NCBI GenBank assembly: GCA_964512995.1
Contig: CAZELM010000004.1
Location: 1-64,000, forward strand
From: CAZELM01 sp964512995
Lineage (GTDB): Bacteria; CSSED10-310
Reading direction: 5' to 3'
Length of the DNA stretch: 64,000 nt
Shown piece by piece: positions 9,243 through 19,321 of the stretch. A model generated the notes under the pieces. It ran no database searches. It was not told the DNA's origin and saw only the letters and a program-made list of their open reading frames with translations. The position numbers and the translations under genes are program-made. Every line of letters begins with the position of its first letter. Position 1 is the stretch's first letter.

Positions 9243-10682
9243 TCATTCACATGGATACGATACAGACACATACGACCAGGATGGCAATGCGCCATCGGAG
9301 GTGTGGAGCCATCCATCTGAATAGACAACCAGGATGTATGTATTGGATGGCTGGCCGAACCGGGTTCCCCACGGAATACAGAGAGCAGGAGAGCCAGAAA
9401 TGGGTCGATACCCGGCTGGCATCTGGAAGAAGTTGCAATAGGTCGTGGATTGGCCATTGTGGATATTGATGAAACAAATGCCATTCCGCTTCATGTAATA
9501 CAAGGTTCCTCCGGTCATGCACCCCAATCCGGCCAGATTCACGCTATGCCACGCCGTATCATTGTCCGTCTGACTCAACCGGGTGGCTTTGACTTCTCCA
9601 TTGACATCCAGTTTCACGGATGGAGATGTCACACCAACACCCAGATTCGACAATGTCTTGTCAAAATACACTTCTGATCCAGCGGAAATGCCATTGTCAT
9701 TATAGATGAGTTGCTTGTTCAAGCCTGCCACGGGTCCTGGTACACCCTGGGGACCTGTTGGACCTTGAGGACCCTCTGCGCCCGCAGTTCCCGTCGGTCC
9801 CATTACACCTTGAGGACCCATCGGACCCATCGCTCCCTGGGAACCCGTTGGACCTTGAGGACCCTCTGCGCCCGTAGCTCCCGTCGGTCCCATTACACCT
9901 TGAGGACCCTCTGCGCCCGTAGCTCCCGTCGGTCCCGTTACACCTTGAGGACCCATCGGACCCATCGCTCCCTGGGGACCCGTTGGACCTTGAGGACCCT
10001 CTGCGCCCGTAGCTCCTGTCGATCCCGTTACACCTTGAGGACCCATCGGACCCATCGCTCCCTGGGGACCCGTTGGACCTTGAGGACCCTCTGCGCCCGT
10101 AGCTCCCGTCGGTCCCGTTACACCTCGAGGACCCATCGGACCCATCGCTCCTTGCGGACCTGTTGGACCCTGAGAACCCACTGCACCGGGAGGTCCTTGT
10201 GGTCCAGTCGGTCCGATCAGGCCGGTGGGAAGCCCGACCCATTCACCATTCGAATTGATAACCGCTCCCACATCCGCAATAGATACACTTCGCGGATGGA
10301 TTTCCTGATCGTATACATCAGCGGCATTGAGCGCTGAGGCAACACTGCTCAGCGGTTGCCTGGGTAATAATGGTTCACCATCCACCTGAATGCCCAAACA
10401 ATATGGAGCGTCAAATGCCAAATCCAAGGCATTTTCTTGGCCCAGCACAACACTGAAAACGCCTTCATCCACGGGGACATCAGTCAGAGTTTCACTCCAA
10501 ATTGGACTCATATCATCACAAGCGGCGTAGAGACTGAATGTGAATTGATGGATACCATCCAAGGGAATTCCCCCACTGTCGAGCAGATGACCCTGATAAT
10601 TGATAACATGGGGAATCTGTGCCTGGATTCCAGCAGTTCCCATCAGGATGATCAAGACCGCTATCAAACAATACTGTTTCAT
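9243..10682 (-). CDS. Secreted collagen-like (Gly-X-Y) repeat protein
   Basis: 479 residues. A signal peptide (1-21) is followed by an N-terminal domain of about 130 residues beginning INYQGHLLD and ending EIHPRSVSI. About 160 residues of Gly-X-Y triplets come next (GPTGPQGAMGPMGPQGVTG type). The C-terminal region (about 320-479) carries LGVGVTSPSVKLDVNG, a motif common in tail-fibre-like and surface adhesin proteins. The N-terminal domain, the repeat type and the NKQLIYNDNG segment after the repeats are all shared with the gene at 33386-34994, so the two are paralogues. It lies 36 bases downstream of the transglutaminase-like gene with its own aagga site and is probably co-transcribed with it. 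It is likely a trimeric, fibrous surface protein; function unproven. Confidence 0.85.
   Translation of the reverse strand: MKQYCLIAVLIILMGTAGIQAQIPHVINYQGHLLDSGGIPLDGIHQFTFSLYAACDDMSPIWSETLTDVPVDEGVFSVVLGQENALDLAFDAPYCLGIQVDGEPLLPRQPLSSVASALNAADVYDQEIHPRSVSIADVGAVINSNGEWVGLPTGLIGPTGPQGPPGAVGSQGPTGPQGAMGPMGPRGVTGPTGATGAEGPQGPTGPQGAMGPMGPQGVTGSTGATGAEGPQGPTGPQGAMGPMGPQGVTGPTGATGAEGPQGVMGPTGATGAEGPQGPTGSQGAMGPMGPQGVMGPTGTAGAEGPQGPTGPQGVPGPVAGLNKQLIYNDNGISAGSEVYFDKTLSNLGVGVTSPSVKLDVNGEVKATRLSQTDNDTAWHSVNLAGLGCMTGGTLYYMKRNGICFINIHNGQSTTYCNFFQMPAGYRPISGSPALCIPWGTRFGQPSNTYILVVYSDGWLHTSDGALPSWSYVSVSYPCE
9729..10213 (-). repeat. Coding tandem repeat: collagen-like Gly-X-Y region
   Basis: Degenerate tandem units encoding Gly-Pro-Thr/Gln triplets within the collagen-like gene. 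Larger blocks alternate GAMGPMGPQGVTG and ATGAEGPQGPTG segments. The copies differ by silent and missense changes, unlike the almost identical units in the paralogue at 33386-34994. Confidence 0.85.
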
Positions 10683-10718
10683 TATACAATTCCTTTCTTT
10701 CCTGCCACGTTAGACCGC

Positions 10719-12977
10719 TTATTCACCCCAACCAAATGATATGATATCCATCGTTCCCAGCAATTCCGTCATGGCCGGATCCGTCATCGCTCCCATGAAC
10801 CGGATTCCGGAAGCAGAACCCACGCCAGCCGGCCACTGAAATACCGGGAGAATCTCCACCGGTGTCGTTCCGGATAACAGCGACACGATCCCATAGGATA
10901 CATCCGGCAACATCTTCCATTCCGGCCAGAAGAAAAACATCCCTTCGACATCCAGCAGAACAAACAACGGAACCGCCGCAATCGGATCGCCAGGATTTCC
11001 CAGCCAGGCGGTCAGATAGCATTCATCCCCTGGACGGTAATATTCGGAGGGCATTTCCAATTTAACCCCTAACTCCGGGGGGAGTTCCACACTGACCGCA
11101 TAACGTTCGCCTGGATATAACTCCAGGTGTCTCGTCACGGTCCCCAGATCCTGCCAATCATCTCCGGTTGATTCCTGTAATGTCACGGATACATCCAGGA
11201 GTTGTTTGCACTGTAGTTTCCGCTCCGCAGTCAACACAACCGTCCACGTATCGGCATAGGGCATTTCAAATTGGACATTATTATCATTGGAACGCCATGT
11301 GATTTCATATCCCTGGAATGGATCACCTGTCGAATATGCATCCCAGTTCTTACGATCCACGATGAAAAAATCGATATTGCCACCGGGAATCCGGCGGGAG
11401 AAATGGTTGGGTTTATCGAATTCGTAATAGCCTCTCAGGACTTCCCCGTTGACCTGATAGGCGATATTCAACCGGTATTCCGTTGTTCCTTCCGGTGGTG
11501 ATTCAGTGTCGGTAACGGGTATTGACGGCAGAGTGCCTGCAATCTCGGCAGTCCATGTATAAGAGCCGCCATTTTCGGTTGCCGCAGTCAATTCATATGA
11601 ACCGTTGATCGGATTTTTACCGATATCCGTGAGTGCCCGAACCAGGAGCGATGTGCCATCCCCATACTCCATATGAGCCATACCATCGGATCCCGTGAAT
11701 GTATATGTTCCCATATATCCGCCGGAGGGTTTGGCTGTGACTTTGGCGCCATCGATCGGATCGCCATTGGCATCGACGACCTGCACATCGACCGTGCACC
11801 AGCCTTCCGAATACCGTTGAATGACATCCTGTACATTGCCGTCTCCCATCACATCAAATACGCCCGAAAACACTTTTCCCCATCCATTTTCATAGACCAG
11901 CGGAATATCGATATAAAAATTCACCGGTTCCCAGTGGATAAACCGTCCGTCGTAAAATTCGTTCCAGACATGATCCTCCCCGATCGCCTGGGTGTTGAGA
12001 CAGGGAATCAATGCCGCCCGAGCCGCGGCAGATGTGATATCCTGGTGTTCGCCACATCGTCCCAGATGAAGGGTGTAGATTCGGACCGGCTGAATCGGCC
12101 GCTCTGCACCGGAACCAAAATCCATGACATCCAATATCCATTGTGTGATCGTGGAAATCGCGCCATTGTCATTTCCTTCCTGGCGTTTCCACAAAACCGG
12201 AACACCTGCCAACGCATCCCGCAAAACCGGATAATAGTCCTCGGAATCCGGAATCTGCTCAGTATGCGTAAATATCCAGTCTCTCCAGAACACCCCGACC
12301 GGAGGATCGGCATGCTGACTCTGGGACGCGGGATCAATATAGTCCACCATTTCATCTTCAATTTTTGGATGGACAATGAACCAGTAATAGATTTCTGCAT
12401 CCAATTCGTATTCGGTGACAATGCCCGCTTCTTCAACCTGATAAAATGTGGTCGTGTAATAATGATCGTCAATCCCCGGCTCTCCGACATCGACCAGTCG
12501 AACGTAGTCGAGATACTGATCGTGGTCATAGATGTAAAACGCATTCTCTTCCAGAAGATCTGGTATAAATTGAGCGTGTTGTAACAGTTCGGGAGCGATG
12601 TTTGCGACGCAGAAAGCGATTTCATCCGTAAACCGGGGATCGGATGGATTGAGTATCATCTGAGCGTAAACATCTTGGTACGCGGGAGCCATCAGTTCCA
12701 GATTGTCCCGAAGATCGTCCCGCAGCCAGACCGGAGCCCTGTTGAGAGATTGCGTGGCTAACTCCGTCAGCCGATCCGGTGGCAATGTTTCAGTAAGTTC
12801 CAGAAAACCCTCACTCAGATTCAATGGTGGATGATTGACCACAACCGGTGGGATGGGCTGGGGTTCCTCGACACAGAACACCGAAGAAGTTGATGATGGG
12901 TCCCGTGCATTGATGGATGTCATCGCGATCAGACAGAAGATACATAGTATGACTCCTAATAAACCTGATCGATTCAT
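10719..12977 (-). CDS. Secreted transglutaminase-like protein with shared C-terminal domain
   Basis: 752 residues from the ATG at 12977, preceded by gggaggat. A signal peptide covers about 1-25. The central transglutaminase-like core shows LHLGRCGEHQD, placing the nucleophile at Cys308, then EDHVWNEFYDGRFIHWEPV with the His and the acidic partner. The fold is used by cross-linking enzymes and by cysteine proteases or amidases, so the reaction is not certain. A carboxypeptidase-regulatory-like beta domain follows (VDVQVVDANGDPIDGAKV). The last 110 residues, LEMPSEYYRPGD to SFGWGE, match the ends of the proteins at 27976-30117 and 45658-48039. It is the first gene of a pair with the collagen-like protein, which could be its substrate; that is inference. 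Confidence 0.82.
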   Translation of the reverse strand: MNRSGLLGVILCIFCLIAMTSINARDPSSTSSVFCVEEPQPIPPVVVNHPPLNLSEGFLELTETLPPDRLTELATQSLNRAPVWLRDDLRDNLELMAPAYQDVYAQMILNPSDPRFTDEIAFCVANIAPELLQHAQFIPDLLEENAFYIYDHDQYLDYVRLVDVGEPGIDDHYYTTTFYQVEEAGIVTEYELDAEIYYWFIVHPKIEDEMVDYIDPASQSQHADPPVGVFWRDWIFTHTEQIPDSEDYYPVLRDALAGVPVLWKRQEGNDNGAISTITQWILDVMDFGSGAERPIQPVRIYTLHLGRCGEHQDITSAAARAALIPCLNTQAIGEDHVWNEFYDGRFIHWEPVNFYIDIPLVYENGWGKVFSGVFDVMGDGNVQDVIQRYSEGWCTVDVQVVDANGDPIDGAKVTAKPSGGYMGTYTFTGSDGMAHMEYGDGTSLLVRALTDIGKNPINGSYELTAATENGGSYTWTAEIAGTLPSIPVTDTESPPEGTTEYRLNIAYQVNGEVLRGYYEFDKPNHFSRRIPGGNIDFFIVDRKNWDAYSTGDPFQGYEITWRSNDNNVQFEMPYADTWTVVLTAERKLQCKQLLDVSVTLQESTGDDWQDLGTVTRHLELYPGERYAVSVELPPELGVKLEMPSEYYRPGDECYLTAWLGNPGDPIAAVPLFVLLDVEGMFFFWPEWKMLPDVSYGIVSLLSGTTPVEILPVFQWPAGVGSASGIRFMGAMTDPAMTELLGTMDIISFGWGE

Positions 12978-13010
12978 GATTTTATCCTCCCTTTCAGCAA
13001 AAGACTTTTG

Positions 13011-13065
13011 AGATACCATAGATAAGAAAATATCAAAACCCACTCACAGATACCATAGTAAGAAA
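13011..13065. repeat. Two direct repeats upstream of the transglutaminase gene
   Basis: agataccatagataagaaa (13011-13029) and agataccatagtaagaaa (13048-13065), 37 bases apart, differ by one base insertion. They sit 35-90 bases upstream of the transglutaminase start, in the gap divergent from the macroglobulin gene. Spacing of 37 bases is about three and a half helical turns. They could be an operator or a small duplication. Confidence 0.45.
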
Positions 13066-13234
13066 GCCCGTAATGAAAAATTCTAATCCAGTGTGAATCC
13101 ACTTCTCCACGAATCGGATAGACCGATAATATATTAAGATAATTCACTGGTGATAAGCACGCCATTCCCATTGACATTTCCGAACAAAAACGCCATTGTC
13201 AATGATATCCATGTCCGATTTTCAGGAGGTCAAT

Positions 13235-16200
13235 ATGAAACGTGTATGGTTATCCGGAGTGATGGTGCTGGTGATGATGTGTTCCGCGGATCATATCTCC
13301 GGAGGATGGGACGGGAAAAAGTCATTCCATGGCAAAGATACGGAGGCGGAACGTATGTGGAAAGAAATCGAATCGCTGAAACAGAATCAAAAATTTCAGC
13401 AGGCGCATGATGTTGCCCTGAAGATACTCGAACGGACCCAGTCCTCCGGAGATACGGAAAACTGGACCCGGGCGTTGATCACCGTCGCCAACTTCAAAAT
13501 CGGACTCCATAGTTATGAAGATTCCATTCGGTTTTTCCTGACAACTTCCTGGCCTCAGGACGCACTCTCACAATGCATCCTGAAGCTGTATGCTGCTCGA
13601 AACCTGGTGGTGTATTATGATTCGTATCAATGGGAGATTGCTCAGCGGGAGCAGATCATCTCTGAGCAGGAGATTGATCTGAGGCAGTGGACTGCCGGAC
13701 AAATCATGGATAAGGTCAGCGCTTTGTATGAGTCGGCATGGAGCCAGAGGGAAAAAGTTGGAGACGTAACTGTTACATCGTTTCCGGATCTTATCCAACG
13801 GAAAACATATCCCGCTGGGTTACGAGCCACTCTTCGGGATTTTATCACGTATGAATGGGCGTCATTTCTCGGCGGCTCCCACAGTTGGCAACCCAAGGAA
13901 TCTGCTGAGCTTTACAAGGTTGATTTCCAATCTCTGCTTGCAGGCAGCGGCTCCCAGGAGAAAACCAGCGAAGAATCAGCAGACCATCCATTGGAGAAAA
14001 GTCTGGCATTGCTGGACGATCTCTACCGCTGGCACAATTCCCATCATGATCGGGGAAACATGTTGGAGACACAATTGGAACGGTTGCGGATTCTGCGAAA
14101 TCATTTCACGGAAAACAGTCATAAAGAATCGATCGGGATTGCGTTGGAAAAACTGATCCAGGTTTACTCCAATGAACCATGGTCAGCCGCTGCTCGTTAT
14201 GAATTAGGAAATCTGTTAGTGGAACAGGGAGAGCCGTTCAAAGCACATCTCATCGCACGCGAAGGATATCAGAGCTATCCGGACTCCCAAGGCGGAAAAC
14301 TGTGTCAGGCGCTGATATCCCAGATCGAATCACCCAGTTTTCAATTGGAGATGATGCGGATTGATGGCGCTGGACAACGGTCGATTCGTGTTCAGCATCG
14401 AAACATGAAGCGCTTATACTTACGGGCGTATTCGTTGGATTTTGATTCATTTCTCCGGGATAATTGGAAAAACAACATGGATTTCAACTGGATGGAATGG
14501 CCGCGAATCGTTCATGAACGGAAACCGACGTTGGACTGGGCAGTGGATCTGGAAGATCCCGGCGATTATGGCGACCATGTTTCATATATCACACCGCCAA
14601 TTAAGACAAATGGTTTATACATGATTGCAGCTTCGGTGAAGGACGATTTTCCCAAAAAAGACAACCGGATCGATGTCGCTTGTTTTCTGGTCAGCGACAT
14701 TACACTGACAACATCCATCATACAGGATCCATTGGAGGTCCAGGTGTTTGACGGTCCGACAGGAAAACCGGTCCCTGGAGCGACGGTTCAGATCGTTCCC
14801 GTTGTCTGGGATCGAAAAGAACTCCAAATGCAGACCATATTAACGGATTCCCAGGGGCGGATACATTACGCTCCAAAAGAAAAAACCAATTCCTTTATTA
14901 TCATCGCAAAATGGAAAGATTCGATCGCCTGCCTATCAACTTACACTACCCAAACACCGGAAGCACAGGAACGATCTCAGGATTTAATCTATACAGACCG
15001 GAGCTATTATCGACCCGGGCAGACTTTATATTACAAAACCGTATCTTTGAAGGGAAAAGATGCAGACTTTTTTATTCAGAAAAATAAATCGGTTACCATC
15101 CGGTTGTATGATCCAAATGGAAAGGAAATCGCTTCACAAACAGCTCAAACAAACGCATTCGGCTCCAGTGCCGGAAAATTCACTATTCCGGCAGGACGGT
15201 TATTGGGAGCATATCGGCTGGCAACAGACAGAGGGAATACGGTCATCCGTGTGGAGGAATACAAACGGCCGACATTTGAAGTCCAGTTGAAGCAACCCGA
15301 AACCGATATCTTGCTCAACCAATCGGTGACAGTGACTGGTTCAGTGACCTATTACTTCGGTATGCCGGTAACGAAAGGTGAGGTTGTCTGGCGGATCAGA
15401 CGGAAACCGAAGCTACCGTACTGGTATTTCTGGTGGTTCAACGCACCCATCTCCCAGGAGTATGAAATAGCAGCAGGAAATACTCAGATACAATCCGATG
15501 GCACTTTTTCGATTGCATTTCTTCCCGAGAGCGATCCGAAAGCGGATCCAGAGAGTGGTATCAGTTATGTGTTCGAAATTTCTGCAGAAGTGACGGACGA
15601 GGGTGGCGAAACCCGGGCACACACATTGCCATTAAATATCGGGTATTGTGCAATAGAAGCTCTGGTATCATCAGACAGCATGGTATTCGATCCAGAAAAA
15701 CCGGCTCAGTTTAAAATCATCCGGCAAAGCCTCAATGGTGATCCTCGTGCCGGAACCGGTGAGTATGAAATTTTTGAATTATCACCACCGCCAACCATTC
15801 TCCACCCAAGTGAACTCCCAGTGAAACCACCATCAGATAAGCCTGTGACTTCAGGAGATCTTCAGAGACCCAGATGGGAACCGGAACCTGGCCTGGAAAA
15901 ACGGTTGTTTGAATGGTCGGATGGTCCAAAGGCAGCCTATGGGAAACTGATACACACCGATGATGGCATCTCCATGATCCGTGAACAACTCAAACCGGGA
16001 CCATACCGGATTCGCTATAAAACTCAGGATGATCGTGGAGCGACCTTTAAGACACAGATGGATTTTTTGGTGATGTCATCCGGGGATAACATCCAGGTTC
16101 CCATTTTTGCGCTTGCCGATACACCATCTGCAATGGTTGGAAATACGATTTCTGTTCTCTATGGATCCGGGTATGCAAAACAAGATCTATATATTGAACT

Positions 16201-19200
16201 AGCACAAGACAGCCGTATCATTCGAAGCGACCATATTGTCTCGGATTCGAAAGCGCACCGTTTTGATATACCGATTGACGAGTCGCTTCGGGGTGGGTTC
16301 GTTGTATCTGTCTATTTCCTTCGTGATTATATTCTGTATCGAACGGATATCGGGATAATGGTTCCATGGGACAATAAAAAATTACAGATCGAATTTGCAA
16401 CATTTCGTGATCTGCTCAAACCGGGTCAGACCGAAACTTGGCAGGTTAAAGTGCATGGGCCAAACTCAGAAATCGTTGCCGCTGAAATCCTGGCATATAT
16501 GTTTGATCGCGCATTGGACCTATTTGGACCGCACACATATCCGATGATTGATCAACTCTATCCTTCTCGGCAAATGGGATATAGCCGGAAGACTCCTGAA
16601 GGTTCTGTATATCTTCAATCCATACTGAACGACGTTTGGTATACGGTTGCCGGAGCTGAAGGATATTATCCTGATCAACTGATTGCTTTGGATGGGTATG
16701 GGATTGGCGGTTTAGGGCGCCGGCATTACATGTTTAAAAATGAAGGAATGATGATGGGAGCAATGCTACATGATGGAGTTGGCTTAGATGAAAGCAAAAG
16801 CGAACTTGTTGAGCGACCGGAATCTTTCGATGCTCCAGCCGCTGCACCTCCCGCTCCACAGGAACAAACGAAAGTAAAGGCACTGTCAAGTACTTCATCT
16901 GAATCACAATCTGAGGATGAAACCAAGCCAGCATTGCGAACCGATTTTTCAGAAACCGCTTTCTTCCTTCCACAATTAACGTGTGATGACCACGGTGAAG
17001 CGACAATCCAGTTCAAGGTTCCAGACAGCGTGACATCCTGGCGCGTCTTCGTTCATGCGATAACGATGGATTTAAAATCTGCGGTGATCGAACGGAACCT
17101 TGAAACACGGAAGCAATTGATGGTCAGACCGTATCTCCCACGATATTTCCGGGAAGGTGATCGAGCTGGATTGAAGGTGATGGTAAACAATGCAGGGAAT
17201 CAAACGATGTCAGGCGACGTGACATTAAAAATCCTCAATCCCGAAACGGATGAAGACATCACCGGCATGTTCCGGCCAGACATGGTCAGTCAACCATGGA
17301 CGGTCTCCCCGCAAAACACAACCACAGTAACCTTCTCATTGACAATACCAGCACATATCGGGTTATATGCCTTTGAAATCAAGGCAACTACGGATGAGTT
17401 GTCCGATGGGGAACGGCGTCCGATTCCGGTGCTACCCGGAAGAATGCATCTGACTCAATCGCGGTTTATGACACTTAAAGATGCTCAGAGACGCTCCATG
17501 TCCATTCCGGATTTGAAGGCCGCCTCGGAAGATTCAAGCCTGATTCATGAATCGTTGAATGTTTCGGTTGAAGGGCAGTTGATGTATCACGTAATCAGCG
17601 CACTCCCCTATCTGATCTATTATCCGTATGAGTGTGTGGAACAGACGTTGAATCGGTTCGTGTCGACCAGTATCCTCAGCACGTTATATGATCGATATCC
17701 CGTGATCGCAAATGCTGCAAAACGATTCAGCGAACGCGATACTCCATTAGAAAAATGGAATCTGGAGGATCCCAACCGGAAAATGGCTTTAACTGAAACA
17801 CCATGGATGATTGAATCGGAGGGGGGAACATCGAATCAAGCATTGATCAATGTATTGGATCCCAAAATAGCCGATGCCCATCGCGAAAATGCATTGATAA
17901 AATTATCCAAATATCAAAATCCAACCGGAGCCTTTCCATGGTGGCCCGGAGGACCGGATAATCCATATATGACATTGTATACCGTTTATGGATTTGCAAA
18001 GGCCATCGAGTTTGGAGATAGTATCCCCAAAGAGATGATCCTCCGTGCGACACGATATCTAGGTGATCATTATCGGGGATACTACCGGGAGCGATTGAAA
18101 GCCGAATCGTTTGATGTGGAGTTTTTAACATTTCTGAATTATGTCCTGAGTTGTTTTCCCGATCAATCCTACTATCAAAAAGGCTTCAGTGAATCAGAGC
18201 GAAAGGAGATTTTAGAATATACCTTTACACATTGGCGTAATATTTCTCCCTACTGCAAAGCATATCTCGCATTGACATTACAGCGATCCGAAAGAAACAC
18301 AGATGCCCGAATCATTTTGGACAGCATTATGGACAGCGCGAAAACTGCACCAGATCAAGGTATATTCTGGATTCCGGAAGATCGCGGGTGGCTATGGTAT
18401 AATGATAATATTGAAAGCCATGCAATGATTCTCCGGGCAGTAATGGAAATACAACCCGAAGATCCCCGTTTGGACGATATCGCTTTATGGCTATTTTTAA
18501 ACAAAAAAATGAATATCTGGAAATCGACTCGAACAACCGCTGAAGTTATTTACTCTCTGACTCGTTATCTTAATGAACGGGAATCATTGGGTATACGAGA
18601 GGAAGCCAATATCTCTCTGGGCTCTATGGTTCAATCCTGTATCATCGATCCCAATGATTTTGAAAACCGCTCCTGTAATATTCATATCACAGGAGCAGAG
18701 ATCGATGCTGAAAAGATGTTTCTGGTTACAGTAGAGAAGCAAACGAAAGGATTCATGTTTGCATCAATGAACTGGCATTACTCCACAGAAAAACTCCCCG
18801 AAGAAGCACGCGGAGACTTTTTAGACGTAAAAAGGCGTTTTTTTATCCGTGAAAATAAAAATGGAGAAATGGTTCTAAAACCCATTGCAGAGGGAGAGCG
18901 TATTCATATTGGAGATCAGTTGGAGGTTCATCTGTCGATCCAAGCCAAACATCCGATGGAATTCGTTCATTTATATGATCCACGAGGAGCAGGATTTGAG
19001 CCGGAAAACAAAATCAGCGGATATCGATGGGATCTGGGAATCAACTGGTATGAGGAAATAAAGGATTCCAGTACTAATTTCTTCTTTGAATGGCTCCCAC
19101 AAGGTGAATACACATTCAAATACCGAATCCGAGCATCGATGGCTGGATACTTCAAAGTAGCGCCAGCGACACTTCAGTCCATGTATTCTCCCGAGTTTTC

Positions 19201-19237
19201 TGCTTTTTCTTCAGGAAAATACCTCGAAATCGACTGA
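13235..19237 (+). CDS. Alpha-2-macroglobulin family protein (thioester type)
   Basis: 2000 residues. I start at the ATG at 13235, which has aggagg five bases upstream and opens a signal peptide (MKRVWLSGVMVLVMM); a frame from 13196 adds residues before it. The first 400 residues are helical and TPR-like. Macroglobulin (MG) beta domains follow, with TDRSYYRPGQTLYYKT marking the MG2 region. A low-complexity Ala/Pro/Gln/Ser/Glu segment around residues 1195-1235 is placed like a protease bait region. The thioester signature ECVEQ places Cys1467, followed by the alpha-helical thioester domain and a receptor-binding-like end. Bacterial homologues are periplasmic protease traps. Position -1 of Cys16 is Met, so a standard lipobox is lacking. 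No penicillin-binding protein 1C gene, its frequent partner, lies adjacent. Confidence 0.92.
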   Translation: MKRVWLSGVMVLVMMCSADHISGGWDGKKSFHGKDTEAERMWKEIESLKQNQKFQQAHDVALKILERTQSSGDTENWTRALITVANFKIGLHSYEDSIRFFLTTSWPQDALSQCILKLYAARNLVVYYDSYQWEIAQREQIISEQEIDLRQWTAGQIMDKVSALYESAWSQREKVGDVTVTSFPDLIQRKTYPAGLRATLRDFITYEWASFLGGSHSWQPKESAELYKVDFQSLLAGSGSQEKTSEESADHPLEKSLALLDDLYRWHNSHHDRGNMLETQLERLRILRNHFTENSHKESIGIALEKLIQVYSNEPWSAAARYELGNLLVEQGEPFKAHLIAREGYQSYPDSQGGKLCQALISQIESPSFQLEMMRIDGAGQRSIRVQHRNMKRLYLRAYSLDFDSFLRDNWKNNMDFNWMEWPRIVHERKPTLDWAVDLEDPGDYGDHVSYITPPIKTNGLYMIAASVKDDFPKKDNRIDVACFLVSDITLTTSIIQDPLEVQVFDGPTGKPVPGATVQIVPVVWDRKELQMQTILTDSQGRIHYAPKEKTNSFIIIAKWKDSIACLSTYTTQTPEAQERSQDLIYTDRSYYRPGQTLYYKTVSLKGKDADFFIQKNKSVTIRLYDPNGKEIASQTAQTNAFGSSAGKFTIPAGRLLGAYRLATDRGNTVIRVEEYKRPTFEVQLKQPETDILLNQSVTVTGSVTYYFGMPVTKGEVVWRIRRKPKLPYWYFWWFNAPISQEYEIAAGNTQIQSDGTFSIAFLPESDPKADPESGISYVFEISAEVTDEGGETRAHTLPLNIGYCAIEALVSSDSMVFDPEKPAQFKIIRQSLNGDPRAGTGEYEIFELSPPPTILHPSELPVKPPSDKPVTSGDLQRPRWEPEPGLEKRLFEWSDGPKAAYGKLIHTDDGISMIREQLKPGPYRIRYKTQDDRGATFKTQMDFLVMSSGDNIQVPIFALADTPSAMVGNTISVLYGSGYAKQDLYIELAQDSRIIRSDHIVSDSKAHRFDIPIDESLRGGFVVSVYFLRDYILYRTDIGIMVPWDNKKLQIEFATFRDLLKPGQTETWQVKVHGPNSEIVAAEILAYMFDRALDLFGPHTYPMIDQLYPSRQMGYSRKTPEGSVYLQSILNDVWYTVAGAEGYYPDQLIALDGYGIGGLGRRHYMFKNEGMMMGAMLHDGVGLDESKSELVERPESFDAPAAAPPAPQEQTKVKALSSTSSESQSEDETKPALRTDFSETAFFLPQLTCDDHGEATIQFKVPDSVTSWRVFVHAITMDLKSAVIERNLETRKQLMVRPYLPRYFREGDRAGLKVMVNNAGNQTMSGDVTLKILNPETDEDITGMFRPDMVSQPWTVSPQNTTTVTFSLTIPAHIGLYAFEIKATTDELSDGERRPIPVLPGRMHLTQSRFMTLKDAQRRSMSIPDLKAASEDSSLIHESLNVSVEGQLMYHVISALPYLIYYPYECVEQTLNRFVSTSILSTLYDRYPVIANAAKRFSERDTPLEKWNLEDPNRKMALTETPWMIESEGGTSNQALINVLDPKIADAHRENALIKLSKYQNPTGAFPWWPGGPDNPYMTLYTVYGFAKAIEFGDSIPKEMILRATRYLGDHYRGYYRERLKAESFDVEFLTFLNYVLSCFPDQSYYQKGFSESERKEILEYTFTHWRNISPYCKAYLALTLQRSERNTDARIILDSIMDSAKTAPDQGIFWIPEDRGWLWYNDNIESHAMILRAVMEIQPEDPRLDDIALWLFLNKKMNIWKSTRTTAEVIYSLTRYLNERESLGIREEANISLGSMVQSCIIDPNDFENRSCNIHITGAEIDAEKMFLVTVEKQTKGFMFASMNWHYSTEKLPEEARGDFLDVKRRFFIRENKNGEMVLKPIAEGERIHIGDQLEVHLSIQAKHPMEFVHLYDPRGAGFEPENKISGYRWDLGINWYEEIKDSSTNFFFEWLPQGEYTFKYRIRASMAGYFKVAPATLQSMYSPEFSAFSSGKYLEID

Positions 19238-19321
19238 ACCAGCATGTGTAAAAATGAATGAGACGTCTCGTGAGATTTTAGAAAAATTCCATTCCAGTCG
19301 GTTGTATTGGAGGATAGAAGC

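Noticed and set aside
9711..10337. Plus-strand frame of 208 codons rich in Thr, Arg and Leu
   Set aside because: It is the antisense of the Gly-X-Y repeat region of the collagen-like gene.
13159..13207. Short repeated acgccatt motifs before the macroglobulin gene
   Set aside because: The two copies match over fewer than 12 bases with mismatches, and similar words occur by chance elsewhere (for example near 24435).
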